Shown here piece by piece: positions 44,498 through 56,353 of a stretch of 64,000 nucleotides of DNA. The position numbers were made by a program, and so were the translations under genes. Position 1 is the first letter of the stretch; each line of letters starts with the position of its first letter. A model generated the notes under the pieces. That model was not told the origin of the DNA. It made no database searches and saw only the letters and a list, made by a program, of their open reading frames with translations. The DNA comes from Patiria pectinifera (Eukaryota > Echinodermata > Asteroidea > Valvatida > Asterinidae), in NCBI GenBank assembly GCA_029964075.1, contig CM057148.1, forward strand, positions 33,101,916 through 33,165,915, written 5' to 3'.

Positions 44498-45639
44498 CCT
44501 TCGTTGCCTTCTTCCCAGAGAACTTGGGCTTGTTAGTGGCTGAGGGCTTCTTCAAGCTCAGTTTGTCTGCTGTCTCCATTCGTTTGGTCTCAACTTCCAG
44601 AACTTTCCTGGAATTTGCCTCCGAAAAGGTCTTTGCCCATAAGAGGAAGGTCTTCTAACTTCTTCTTAGCGCCTTCGTGTGGTATGTACAGTGCATCCAT
44701 CACGTTAGTCCTACGCGACTTGGCAGACAGGAGAGAGATTCTCGTAAATTGGTCTAGAGAGAAACGGAGTATTTCGTCCAGACATCGGAAGGCTGCTGCT
44801 AACATATCGGCTGGAATTTGTGAATCTTCCTCACATGCGCAGACGATATATTCAGATAACAGAAGTAAAAAGGCGCTTGTTTGTGAGCCAAATCTAGCCG
44901 CCTCATCGACCTTCTTCATTGTATCCTCCATCTTTGCTCTAGTCTTATCGACAAATATTGACTTGGTCGGGGCTTTGCCGCTATCTCCAGTCAATTTGTC
45001 CTTGGCCGTATCCGGAATAGAAGGAACCGTAAAGAAATCATTTCGGTCCTTTTCTGGAAATTGGAAATAGGCTGCCGACCTTTTGTTGAAAGCCGTCCAT
45101 TTCTTTGAATCGGCGATGCGTTGTATGCGATCGGCGCATAAGCGATCCACCGGCATAGTTGGGAAAGCTGGATCCCGAGGTTCCTCGACGCCAGTCCGGC
45201 GTTTGAAAGAACGACGGGTGGTCTCTGGTTTACTGCTCTCTGGTAGTTGCAGTACCCGAACCATATCTCTTTGAACCAGCCTCAGCTGAGTCTCGAATGG
45301 TGAAAAATTGCCAGGGTCAGTGGCCTCATCATCCCCAGAGCGCTCATCTTGTGAGTGAGTGGAAGGGGGGTGAGTATCATCGACATCTATGTCAGGAGCA
45401 TCTTGAATAGAAGTGCCCAAATTCATAGATGGGTGCAAGGAAATTCCCGCCTGTGATCTCGGGGGCGCCCAATCGCGGCCCGGAGTAGGTGGATTATCTG
45501 AGCAGACACTGATGGTAACCCCAGGATCTGGGGGCCCAGTGTGTTCCCCTCTCATCCCGCCCGAAATCGGCAGGATTGCGCCCGGATCCGGCTGAATTAA
45601 GCCCGGATCCGGCCGGATCGCCGGATTCGGCCGGATCAC
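44316..45639 (-). pseudogene. DIRS C gag-like ORF1
   Basis: The N-terminal part is built from RPDPG-type repeats encoded by CCGGATCC words (45,560-45,670). Then come FSPFETQLRLVQRDMVRVLQ, FPTMPVDRLCADRIQ, VPSIPDTAKDKL and FLLLLSEYIVCACEED. The core FSLDQFTRISLLSAKSRRTN and DLFGGKFQE is shared with A and B. A frameshift near 44,585 moves the basic tail (ETKRMETADKLSL to FSGRGRGGG) into another frame. The cysteine-rich N-terminus seen in A is absent, probably lost with the truncated 5' end. Confidence 0.75.
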
Positions 45640-45670
45640 ACCCGGATCCGGCAGGATCCGGGTGTGATCC
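45633..45670. repeat. perfect 17-bp stem hairpin at the truncated end of DIRS C
   Basis: GGATCACACCCGGATCC, loop GGCA, GGATCCGGGTGTGATCC. It marks the last base with CCGGATCC repetition. Sequence beyond it is unrelated to any DIRS element in the window. Confidence 0.8.
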
Positions 45671-48195
45671 TTACGGTACGTTCGATAATTCGTAAAAAAT
45701 AATGGAAAATTTAGGTCGTTCGCACGATATGCACAACGCTAGTCAAGACGGGAAGATGGCCAAAACTCTGAAGTGTGTGATGCACTGTGCATGTGTGGCG
45801 CACGGCCAACAGACCTCGTTTTACGGTCGAAAATTTCGGGAAACACGCTGCATTGTATCACGTCAAATATAAGAAGTGTGATCTCAAAATGAACTCTTGA
45901 ACACAGAAAATACATACACAAACAAGCTACATCAATTATGTGAATTAACTTGCAAAAATGTTCTTTCTCCATCGGTGTTTTCTTGGCATTTTTACGATGT
46001 CAAATCCAACCAGTTGACAGTGCACGTGCCCAAATGCATAGCCACGCTATCGATCGCATAGCCGTGCACAGACTAGTTACCGCATTTTCATCATGTCTTT
46101 TAAATTGGCCCCTGCGCGGCGCAGCGGGAACCAGTCGTCGCCCCATTGAGCTAGGTTTACGCACGTGATTATAGTCACCGTGACATCGAATTGCGAAGTA
46201 GTTATATCGCGAAGCGAATTTGTAAAAATAACGGAGGTTTCTTTTGAAAAAAATAGCGAATGTAAGTAAGAAAACAAATAAATACAAGCATTTTTTTGAC
46301 GCGAAAGGGTTGTTGAGAGGTATTTTGTGAAGACAGAAAAGACAACAGGTTTTTATTTTTATTTATTCAATCATTATTTTTATTTATTTTTTTGGAATTG
46401 CCGATAAAATTTTTAGGGTCACAGCCTAAAAAAAGGGTCGGTCGGGTAACCGGAAGCAGAAGTATTATTTTTTTCGCCTCATTATATTTGATAAGGGGAC
46501 ATTTTTACCCCTTTTCGGGAGGAACTTTGGCGGGCTTTTTTACCCGGGTCTCGGGGTAAAAATGCCCGCCCACCTTTTTTTTTTTAAACGGCTATAGTCA
46601 TATTTAATTGTAAATGTAATTGATTTAATATTGAGGGATACTACGTGAAGTACAAATAACTTTTCAAACACAACTGGTTAATTACAACTACAAACTCAAT
46701 CATTGCAAACAGGTATTTTTATGTGGAAGGAAGTGGAGCATTAGCGTACATAATTTGCCCACAAGAAACTTGTAGACTTTTTAATATGTATAATACCTAC
46801 CAACATTGAAAAGTTTATAATTTCAATCATGTTTAGCCCAAGCATAGTCCATGTTATTAGGCATATGTATGTTTCTAGCCTACTGATGATAACCTAAGGC
46901 TTTATCAAAGGAGAACTACTACGATATGCACATCTCTGTAACAACGAGACACATTTCTTAGAGAAAAGAAATGCGTTTATGGAGAAACTTCTACTCCATA
47001 ACTACAAGGAAGAAATTGCCAGTCATAAAAGACGTAACATTTGAAAACTGTGAAAAATACATCATAAATGAAACACGACCAAAAGATGGTCTTCAAGTTA
47101 ATCTGCACACCCCCCATCAAAGCCCAGCAGCTAACAAAAAAGCATTGCTGACTCACCCCACATCAAAACCCGGCAGCTAACAAAAGCATTGCTGAAACAC
47201 TGGCATTTAATTCCGGAACACTCGAAAAAATGCAATCTATTTCATTGCAATTCTTGCCTAAAAAAGGGCCAAAAATCTGAAAAGTTTACTGTACTTGTCA
47301 AATCAAGGTTTATCCATAAACGGGAATTGGACTCATCACGAGGTTCACACAAAATTTTATTAGATGCACTTTTGTATCTTATTCTATTAGATGCACTTAT
47401 GTATGCACTCTAACATTTGACACGACTTTAGCCGAACATAAAACATTGGCTTACTACTTATGAAGCTCTGCCATTAGAGCACGAGAGCAGAAACCGGTCT
47501 AGCTGGGTTTTAGAACTATTTCTAGTCATTTTTGGCAAGCTGCGAAGCAGATGCGAGCCTATGTAATACCAATTTCCGTCCGTCTGTCCGGCCGTCCGCG
47601 TTCAGATAAAAATGTTGAAGTTTTTGGTTCTAGCTAACTTGGGGAACAAAATGCAATTTACATGCATCATCTCTATAAATTACAATTAGGTTCATTTCAT
47701 TGTAACTAATTTTATGATTTTATTGAGGAATTTTAATTAAAAGGAAAATGTTACAGTTTTTAATTGTTAAATGTATGTATACTGGTATAACATGATTTAT
47801 AACACCTCACCCACATATTCTGTGTCTTGATTGGCCGAGAGCGAGTCACATGTTACTTTCTAATTTTGCTATCTTTCTGTGCACGGCCAAAAGTACTATG
47901 CGCATAGCAACCAAAGTACTATACCATTAGCAACCAAAGTACTATTTCCATGGCGCGGTATTTGTGTGCAAATGCATGCTGGTGTGCGCGTTGCGCGTTG
48001 TGCGTAGCACGTATTATTCCAAAGAGAGCGCGCTGCAGACTTGGGTTCAAACATTTCGTGAAGGGTTAGTTTTTAAAAGAGAAATACATTTTCCACCAAT
48101 TTTGTATTGAAATTAAAGTTTATTTCAACTGTGTTCAGATTTAAATAATGTAAAATATTAAAATCAAGCAGAATCTGTGGGTGAAGTGTTATAAA
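45671..48195. other. non-coding stretch
   Basis: No gene recognised. 46,430-46,560 has GGGTCGGTCGGGTAACCGGA (a phrase related to 27,355) and a C/G-rich TTTACCCGGGTCTCGGGGTA block. 47,100-47,180 shows a short direct repeat (CCCCACATCAAA / CCCCCCATCAAA, CAGCAGCTAACAAAA / CGGCAGCTAACAAAA). AT-rich otherwise. Confidence 0.35.
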
Positions 48196-48197
48196 AC

Positions 48198-48358
48198 AAA
48201 TATTGAATGCTTTATCTCGTGGTGAAGTAAAAACTAGCCTCCCTCGGTGATCCATGGACCATTCTATTTTCCCTCGGCTTCGCCTCGGGAAAATAGAATG
48301 GTCCATGGATCACCTCGGGAGGCTAGTTTTACTACACCACTCGAAGCATTCAATATTT
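48198..48358. repeat. 160-bp palindrome with TTCGCCTCG centre
   Basis: Arms start AAATATTGAATGC and end GCATTCAATATTT. They include CCATGGACCATTCTATTTTC and its complement, around CTCGGCTTCGCCTCG. It is likely a foldback MITE of the same type as 32,232-32,330. Confidence 0.75.
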
Positions 48359-48457
48359 GTATAATACCTGTGTAACATGTACACTATGCATTTTGGGGAG
48401 CATTCATTTATTAATGTGTATATGTACATGTGCTTCTGATTTGATCTTTTAGTTTTA

Positions 48458-48680
48458 TGGGGTTGGAGTAGGGATGGGTAAGGATAGGTAAGGGTGAGGT
48501 AATGGAGGGGTCGGGGTGGGGGATAGGGGTTTGGGTTTGTGTGGATGGGTAGGGATGGGGTATGGGAGGATGGGGTAGGGTGGGGGATAGGGGTCGGAAT
48601 AATGGGTTTGGGTGGGGTGGGGTGGGGACAGGTAGGGGAGAGAGGTCGGGGAAGCACCGGCGGCGGAACCGGGGGGGGGG
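48458..48680 (+). repeat. G-rich minisatellite, short part
   Basis: Runs of GGGTAGGGATGGGT, GGGGTGGGGGATAGGGG and the like on the plus strand, ending in a run of about 14 G at 48,669. Suited to G-quadruplexes. The long proline-rich minus-strand frames here are by-products of the base bias. Confidence 0.75.
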
Positions 48681-49150
48681 GGGCAAGGGGGCAGTTGCCC
48701 CCCCACTTTTGAACGGGTAGCTATTTTGCCCCCCCCCTCCCACTTTTTACCAGGAGCGATTTAAAAAAAAACAGGTTAATTAAAATGATGCAAGAGGTAA
48801 AAAAGATTTTTGAACACGTGTCTCATTTATAGGGCCCTTTTAATAGTATTATGTACTACAATGTATCTTTTGCTCAGAAAATATTGGTTAAAGTGGTCAG
48901 AAATTGCCTCAGATTGCACCACAGAGCATCTAGAATCCAAAATTTTTTTGGGGCCCTTTAAAGCGGGCCCCGAACCCCACGCCTCAAGGGCTTCGCGCTT
49001 CACGCTCGCATCAGTTCTGATCAAGGTATGTTCCCCCACTTTGGAAAAGCGAATGACACCCCTGGTTGGGGTTGGAATTTGACAATAGGCCTTATACCTA
49101 AGTGAGTATGGCGACACAAAATTAGAAAAATGATTCGAAAAATAGGGATA

Positions 49151-49861
49151 TACCGTAATTTTCGGAATATAAGCCACGCGGTGTATAAGCCGCAGCACGC
49201 AAAAATCTGCAAATTAAGATCTGAAGTCGGTGTATATAAGCCACCTTCAAAAATTCTAGTCAAAAAGCTCTGAACCAGTTCCAGTTACACTACAGAAGCT
49301 ATAAAAAGGGCCACAAAATTTATATCAAATCATTTTCAATCGATACTCTTACAAACAAATATGGAAATTGATGATGAGAAATAAACACCGGGAAGTGCTG
49401 CCGTCTGCCCCGTCCCGGTCCCCGGCCTTAAAAGTTAGTGCATGGCCGGCCAGGCAGCCTAGCTGCGCCGCGCTGGTGAATGACAACATTTTCCCGCAGT
49501 ACAACTTATTATCTAATAAAGAAATGTTTCGAACACCATAAAAAAGTATTAGTCGTCTTTTATCGTGTTTTTTAAATGCAGAAATATTGGTAAATATTGT
49601 TCCCAAGAAAGTACACCCCTTCATTACCACAAATGGTGTGGTCCACTGGGGGAAAGCATGCAGCTAGCTGCACACCACCCATGGTATCACTTTTTACCGC
49701 TCGGTACCTTGGTTTCGGTTTGTTAATGACTTTTTAATTGATAATTAATTTCAGCAACACCTCTCTTCTTATACCAGTACATTAACTACACATTTGAATC
49801 TTATTTTTATTCTTCAAGGCTCAGTGTATAAGCCGCCCTGTGTATAAGCCGCAGTAAACAT
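49151..49861. mobile_element. ATAAGCCG-type MITE, copy 2 (one end truncated)
   Basis: TACCGTAATTTTCGGAATAT at the left end equals the complement of the right end of copy 1 at 26,997, so it lies in the opposite orientation. Shared interior phrases include CAAATTAAGAT, ACCACAAATGGTGTGGTCCA and GCATGCAGC. The other end stops inside GTATAAGCCGCAGTAAACAT without the terminal repeat. Confidence 0.68.
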
Positions 49862-49977
49862 ATGTAGGTCACACGTTTCGGACCAACTTCACACTTTTCC
49901 CATTTGCTTCGATTTTGCTCCGGAAACAGTAACTGGACCTTGCCCCCCCCCCACTTTTAAAAGTGTTCCTCTGCCGA

Positions 49978-50566
49978 TGAGGGGAAGGATGGGGTAGGTG
50001 GGTGTAGGGGTTGGGTTATGGGGGGTGGGGGAGGGGACGGGATACAGGGATTGAATTAGGGTTTGGTCGGGGATGTGTTGGGGTGGGTGGTTGTAGGGGT
50101 TGGGTTATGGGGGGTGGGGGAGGGGACGGAAGGATGGGGTAGGTGGGTGTAGGGGTTGGGTTATGGGGGGTGGGGGAGGGGACGGGATACAGGGATTAAA
50201 TTAGGGTTTGGTCTGGGATGTGTTGGGGTGGGTGGGTGTAGGGGTTGGGTAAGATGAGGGTGGGGGAGGGGGTGGGATATAGGGATTGGAGTAGGGTTTG
50301 GGGTGGGGATGTATGGGTAGGGGAGAATGGGGTGGGTGGTGGTAGGAGGTTGGGGTAAGGGAGGGTGGGGTAAGGGGTGGGGGAAGGGGAAGGAGATGGG
50401 GATTGGAGTTTGGGTGGGGTTGAGATGTGAAGGTGAGGGGGGGGGGATGGGGTGGGGATGGGTAGGGGGAAGTTGGAGAGGCAGGGGGTTGGGGTGGGTA
50501 GGGGTGGGGGTTGGGGTGGGTAGGGGGTGGGGGGGGAGGGGCGGGGCAGGGATGGGGTAAGGTTTG
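49978..50566 (+). repeat. G-rich minisatellite, long part
   Basis: About 590 bp of GGGGTAGGTGGGTGTAGGGG, TTGGGTTATGGGGGGTGGGG and GAGGGGACGG phrases repeated with variation. A unit of about 120 bp (GACGGGATACAGGGATT ... GGGATGTGTTGGGGTGGG) is seen at least three times. Together with 48,458-48,680 it may be one array split by later DNA. Confidence 0.78.
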
Positions 50567-51120
50567 AGGCATGTGGTGATGATGCTGTGTATACCCATTC
50601 ATGTTCCGCATTTGTGGGGACTATACACAAGAGTTCTTCCAAGGTAATACATGTATGGGGACAGAAGACGCTGTGGGGGCTACAAAAGGGCTCCACAACT
50701 GGGTCCTAATTACCCTAACAATGGCAAACTTCCATGTATAAATGGAAATACATGTACATGTTTGTATTTATTAGGACATTTGTTCACTTTTTATGTTGGC
50801 ATTTAAAAACTGACCCCTACACCTTAGCACATCAACGAGAATCCTGATCCCCATCATGCCCATCCCCAACCCTACCTTCAGCCTCCCTTCCTGCCTTCGA
50901 CAGCGAGCCATGGCGGCTTCGCCGTTCTAGTTACTTATTAAAAGTACACTCAAATCACCATAAAGGTGTTATTTTGCAGTGTTGTAGTCAAATATTTTTT
51001 CCGAGTACCGAGTACTGCAGAGTACTTAGGTTACCGAGAGTAGGTATAAGAGGAGGGTACCAGACTTTACCATAGGTCTGGGTATTGGTACAAGACCAAT
51101 ATTTTAAAATATAGAGTTTA
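50567..51120. other. short non-coding spacer
   Basis: No gene. 50,985-51,060 has GAGTAC/GTACC repetition (CCGAGTACCGAGTACTGCAG). The stretch links the G-rich array to the pseudogene. Confidence 0.35.
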
Positions 51121-51125
51121 GAGCG

Positions 51126-51565
51126 TCGAGGAGATTCAGAAACAACTTTAGAAACTGGGAACTGATTCCTAGACTTTTTAACGACGATTTAGTCAAGTTT
51201 TTTGATACGCACAAAGATCAAATTGTAAATAAAATCAAGTCGGAATTGAAAGAGCTAAGTGGTTTAAAAGTAGAACTTGTGATCAAAATAGGATACGAAA
51301 AAACAAACCGGATGGTACGATCGAAACGATTGAAGCTATTCATTTTAGTGATCAGAGAGTCGTTTAAATCAAAGTCAAATAAAACTGGTTTTGAAAGAAG
51401 ACATCGAACAGCTATTTAGAAAGGATGAAAGGTATACGAATCAAGGATTGGGTTGGGTTTTAAAAAAGATAATGGCGTTGTACATCAACATCAACTGGTT
51501 TAATCCCGTGAGGGGTAGTTCAAGACCCAGCAAAATGTATCAAACAGAAAACGACGATGATAAAC
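51126..51565 (+). pseudogene. fragment of a Polinton/PolB-associated type of protein
   Basis: Three frames joined by two frameshifts give protein-like text: FNDDLVKFFDTHKDQIVNKI and ELVIKIGYEKTN, then GTIETIEAIHFSDQRVV, then LVLKEDIEQLF, GLGWVLKKIMALYININ and FNPVRGSS. The last part resembles a GW-x-L-x-x-I ... N-x-x-x-NP-x-x-GSS block I associate with proteins encoded next to, or fused with, protein-primed DNA polymerase B in Polinton/adinto-like elements of animals. The rest of such a protein is missing and the array at 51.57 kb begins. Identification is from recalled motif pattern only. Confidence 0.42.
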
Positions 51566-51996
51566 ATTAATTGTCTATTTAGGGGTAGGTCTAAAACATT
51601 TCAAAGCTTCGAGGCAATAAGCAAACTCGGACATGCCCCGCGCACGCTTAAAACTTCAGGTTGACAATACCTCTGCTTTAAAACATGCACAGGAAGTCCA
51701 CAATGTACATGTACATACGTTGTACATATCGTAGTCAGTCAGCCTGCGCGCAGCGCACATGTTGCTGAGGTCAAATCCTGTCCTCAGTGACCGTTTTAGC
51801 CGATTTCCGGCTAACTTTGACAGATTTTATGTTCATGCATAGTCAGGGACGTATTATTGATAAAAAAAAATCATAATGCGGAAAAGCCCTATCTTCTGTT
51901 GCAAACAGACATAGATCTCTACTTATATGTCTATGGGTCCAACAGATAATCAATATTGGGAACAGCTCTGTGGTTGTTCACAACCACAATTTCTAG
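51565..51996 (+). mobile_element. family 1 element, 5'-truncated
   Basis: Enters mid-module at the join with the pseudogene and ends with TATTGGGAACAGCT, the hairpin GTGGTTGT-TC-ACAACCAC (51,970-51,987), AATTT and CTAG (51,993-51,996). Five T then lead straight into the family 3 stem-loop at 52,002. Near 51,880-51,931 it holds the decayed family 3 tail ending in CTAC. Confidence 0.62.
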
Positions 51997-52057
51997 TTTT
52001 TGGCTTTTTCGCAATTTTGCGAAAAAGCCTTTCTTTTTGTTCTGATTTTTTTTAATT

Positions 52058-54513
52058 AGCTGTTTCGGTGTACACACCGAAACAGCTCTTGTTTCTGTTA
52101 TTTTTTTTTCTCTCTTTTGTTTTTCAGACTTTTTTCTCATAGGATAACACGTGTTTTCGTTCTACAAGTCACTTTTGGCTTTTTTCCAAATCCGATTGAC
52201 TTCAAACCTGGCACACACTTAGACCACCATCTGAAGATGTGCGCCGAAACTTTTCGTCATGCTGACGTCATCACGTGATTTATTATAGAATTTTGAATAT
52301 TTAATTTTCCCATAGACTTTGTACACAGAGATTTTTTTTAAAATGTCAATTTTCAGAGGGCATTTTCGACTCTTTGCCAGTAATTCATTTACACCAATCT
52401 TTGTACAAGCAAAGACTGTAATTCAAACAACATTGTGTAATGATGACATCGTGATTGATGACGTCATCCGGTGTTTATTTATAGGCAATTAAATTGTGAC
52501 AATTTTAATATTTAAAAATGCATAAGAAATCAACCGTACGCGTCCGCAGCATTCTGTTGCCGGCAAGTGGTAGAGTAGGTTGAGGTCTTTATTTCATTCA
52601 GTGTGCGTGAAATCACGTGACCCTTGCTTCCGGTCGAAAAAGGCCCAAACCGGAAGTGGCTTATTATTTGAAAGTGGTAATAGATATGAACTTGCTTTTA
52701 ACAGTGTTAGTCTCTTGGCTGATAGTATTCTTTAAATCATCTACCGATGACGTCATGCAATCTTCGAGCGCCCTCTAGCGACAGGTTGAAAATTTTCAAA
52801 AATGTATTTTGAATAGATGTCTGTGGCGAAGTTTGTCGTAATCGCTTTAATATTGGAGTATATGATGACCTTGACCCACTTAAGACGTGTGCGAAAGTTA
52901 AGGTGCATGACGTCATCAGACCGGAAGTTATAATGAAAAGACTCTTTTTCTTAAGAAAATTCCTCAAAAATCAACCATGGCAGTTTTTGTATTAGTTTTT
53001 ACTTTAATTGTCTATTTAAGGGTAGGTCTAAAACATTTAAAAGCTTCGAGGCAATAAGCAAACTTGGACATGCCCTGCGCAAGCTTAAAACTTCAGGTTG
53101 ACAATAACACTGCTTTAAAACATGAAGAAGGACGTCCACAATGTACATGTACATGTACATGCACGTACGTTGTACATATCGTGGTCAGTCAGCCCGCGCG
53201 CAGTGCACGTGTTGCTGAGGTCAAATCCTGTCCACAGTGACCGTTTTAGCCGATTTCCGGCTAACTTTGACAGATTTCATGTTCATGCATAGCCAGGGAC
53301 GTATTATTGATCAAATAAATCATTATGCGGAAAAGCCCTATCTTCTGTTGCAAACAGACATAGATCTCTACTTATATGTCTATGGGTCCAACAGTTAATC
53401 AATATTGGGAACAGCTCTGTGGTTGTTCACAACCATAATTTCTCTTTTTTTTCCTTCCACGTTTTTTTCTCATAGGATAACACGTGTTTTTGTTCTACAA
53501 GGCACTTTTGGACTTTTTTCAAATCCGATCGACTTTAAACCTGGTACACACTTAGACCACCATCTGAAGATGTATGCCGAATCATGACGTCATCATGACG
53601 TCCTCACATGTCACATGACGTCATCCTAAAAGAGCATAATTTAAGGCCCAATATCTACAGAACCGGAAGGTCGATTTGGTTCAAACTTGGTATGCAAGTA
53701 TTCCGGGACGTGTTATAGACGAAAATTGCAGTGACGTCATGATGACGTCATCGCGTGATTTTATCAAAATTATTCATTTTTGGGACCTTTTACTCATATC
53801 TCATAAACGGAATGTGGTAAATTCAAAATTCTTTTTGTAAAAAGTTTGTTAGGTTATACATAGATGCACACAATTTCGTAAAATGTGTGACGTCATCATG
53901 ACGTCATCAAAAACGTGATGTTTTGATTCACATATAAGGGTATGTCCGATCGTTATGAAACTTGGTGGGTAGGTAGGTATAGATAAAAGCATTCAAAATC
54001 TGAAGTGACGTCATCATGACGTCATAGTCTGATTTTTTATGACTTTTTCAAATTTTAATATTTTCTTCAAATTTTGCAAAAATTATACAAAATAAGGTCT
54101 GATCGACCTCACAGAACCTGATGTCCGATTGGGTTCAATGTTGGTATGCAGTTATTCCAGGAAGTGTTATAGACAAAAATTGCAGAGACGTCACGATGAT
54201 GCATCATGTGATTTTATATGAATTATTCAATTTTTGGACCTTTTACTCTTATTTCATCAATGGAACGTGGTAAATTCGAAATTCTTTTTTGCAAAAGGTT
54301 TGTTAGGTCGTAGATAGATACAGAAAATTTCAAAAATGTGTGCCGTCATCATGACGTCATGAAAAAATGGGGTTTTTTTTTGTACATAGGATAGAAACTT
54401 TTTGTATAGAATACACATGTACATGTTCAACCGACCTGGATGAAACTCCTTTACGGCAGTCATTAATAAAACAGTCGAAACAGCTCAGTGTTTGTCCACA
54501 AACACATTTCTAG
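52058..54513 (+). mobile_element. family 2 element, first copy
   Basis: The 5' stem-loop is AGCTGTTTCGGTGT-AC-ACACCGAAACAGCT (52,058-52,087). The 3' end is TCGAAACAGCT, the hairpin GTGTTTGT-CC-ACAAACAC (54,488-54,505) and ATTTCTAG. It contains a decayed family 1 3' end at 53,403-53,445, where CTAG has become CTCT. Confidence 0.58.
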
Positions 54514-54637
54514 TTTTTCCTTTTTGGCTTTTCCGCATTGTTGCGGAAAAGCCTTTCTTTTTGTTCTGATTTTTAGCTGTTCCCAATTTCAATTGGGAAC
54601 AGCTATTGTTTTCGTTAAAGTTTTTTTTTTCCTTTTT

Positions 54638-55995
54638 AGCTGTTTCGGTGTACACACCGAAACAGCTCTTGTTTCTGTTATTTTTTTTTTTCTCTTTTGT
54701 TTTTCAGACTTTTTTCTCATAGGATAACACGTGTTTTCGTTCTACAAGTCACTTTTGGCTTTTTTTCAAATCCGATCGACTTCAAACCTGGCACACACTT
54801 AGACCACCATCTGAAGATGTGCACTGAAACTTTTCGTCATGCTGACGTCATCATGTAATCTATTATAGAATTTTGAATATTTAATTTTTCCCATAGACTT
54901 TGTACACAGAAATTTAAAAAAAAATGTCAATTTTCAGAGGGCATTTTCGACACTTTGCCAGTATTTCATTTATACCAATCTTTGTCCAAGCAATGACCCT
55001 AATTTAAACAACATTGTGTAATGATGACGTCATGATGACGTCATCCGGTGTTTATTTATAGTCAATTAAATTGTGACACTTTTAATATTTAAAAATGCAT
55101 AAGAAATCAACCGTACGCGTCCGCAGCATTCTGTTGCCGGCAAGTGGTAGAGTAGGTTGAGGTCTTTATTTTATTCAGTGTGCGTGAAATCACGTGACCC
55201 TTGCTTCCGGTCGAAAAAGGCCCAAACCGGAAGTGGCTTATTATTTAAAAGTGGTAACAGATAGGAACTTGCTTTTAACGGTGTTAGTCTCTTGGCTGAT
55301 AGTATTCTTCAAATCATCTACCGATGACGTCATGCAATCTTCGAGCGGCCTCTAGCGACAGGTTACAAAATTTCAAAAATGTATTTTGAATAGATGTCTG
55401 TGGCGAAGTTTGTCAGAATCGCCTAAATATTGGTGTATAGAATGACCTTGACCCACTTAAGACGTGTGCGAAGTTTAAGGTGCATGACGTCATCAGACCG
55501 GAAGTTATAATGAAAAGACTCTTTTTCCTTAGAAAATTCCTGAAAAATCAACCATGGCAGTTTTTGTATTAGTTTTTACTTTAATTGTCTATTTAAGGGT
55601 AGGTCTAAAACATTTCAAAGCTTCGAGGCAATAAGCAAACTTGGACATGCCCCGCGCACGCTTAAAACTTCAGGTTGACAATAACTCTGCTTTAAAACAT
55701 GCAAAGTCCACAATGTACATGTACATGCATGTACGTTGTACATATCGTATGTCAGTCAGCCCGCACGCAGCGCACGTGTTGCTCAGGTCAAATCCTGTCC
55801 ACAGTGACCGTTTTAGCCGATTTCCGGCTAACTTTGACAGATTTTATGTTCATGCATAGTCAGGGACGTAGGATAGACACTCATTGTATAGAATACGCAT
55901 GTACATGTTCATTCGCCCTGGATGAAACTCCTTTACGGCAGTCATTAAGAAAACGATCGAAACAGCTCAGTGTTTGTCCACAAACACATTTCTAG
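54638..55995 (+). mobile_element. family 2 element, innermost, uninterrupted
   Basis: 1,358 bp. The 5' stem-loop is at 54,638-54,667. The 3' end has CGAAACAGCT, hairpin 55,970-55,987 and CTAG (55,992-55,995). It is the cleanest single unit in the array. Inside: the GACTTTGTACACAG module, a CRE pair, the GTTGCCGGCAAGTGG site, the CTCTAGCGACAGGTT module, the TACATG run and the GATGAAACTCCTTTACGGCA tail. Confidence 0.66.
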
Positions 55996-56334
55996 TTTTT
56001 TTTTTTTTTTTCTTTTTCCGCTTTCTCCATAGGTTTTGTACACGTTTTTATTCTACAAGCCACTTTGGCAATTATTTTAAATCCGATCAACTTTAAACTC
56101 AGCATAGTTAATAATCATCATCTGAGGATGTGTGCCGAAACATTTCGTCATGCTGACGTCATCACGTGATTTATTATGGAATTTTGAATATTTAATTTTT
56201 CCCATAGACTTTGTACACAGAATTTTTTTTAAAATGTCAATTTTCAGAGGGCATTTTCGACTCTTTGCCAGTAATTCATTTACACCAATCTTTGTCCAAG
56301 CAAAGACCCTAATTCAAACAACCTTGTGTAATGA

Positions 56335-56353
56335 TGACGTCATGATGACGTCA
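56335..56353. promoter_or_regulatory. paired CRE-type palindromes (representative)
   Basis: TGACGTCA at 56,335 and again at 56,346, start to start 11 bp. The same pair recurs at about 53,731, 53,888, 54,006, 55,024, 57,662, 60,236, 61,607 and 62,058. TGACGTCA is the full palindromic CREB/ATF site in animals. Whether it binds anything here is unknown. Confidence 0.55.

Larger units (their letters stand above)
40844..45670 (-). mobile_element. DIRS-like retrotransposon C, best preserved, right end missing
   Basis: Left terminal repeat and internal complementary region at 40.84-41.18 kb, then on the minus strand recombinase, RNase H, RT and gag remnants in DIRS order with overlapping frames. 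Only three main lesions are seen: an in-frame TAG between RT and RNase H (43,238-43,240), a one-base slip in a C6 run in the recombinase (41,499-41,504) and a frameshift in gag near 44,585. Beyond 45,670 no terminal repeat matches, so the 5' end is truncated or replaced. Confidence 0.85.

Noticed and set aside
48458..50566. Interstitial telomere
   Set aside because: The G-rich phrases are not TTAGGG arrays. The unit is long and irregular.
50161..50698. Several long proline-rich open frames
   Set aside because: They follow from the G-rich minisatellite. Three overlapping frames are equally open and there are no start or splice signals.
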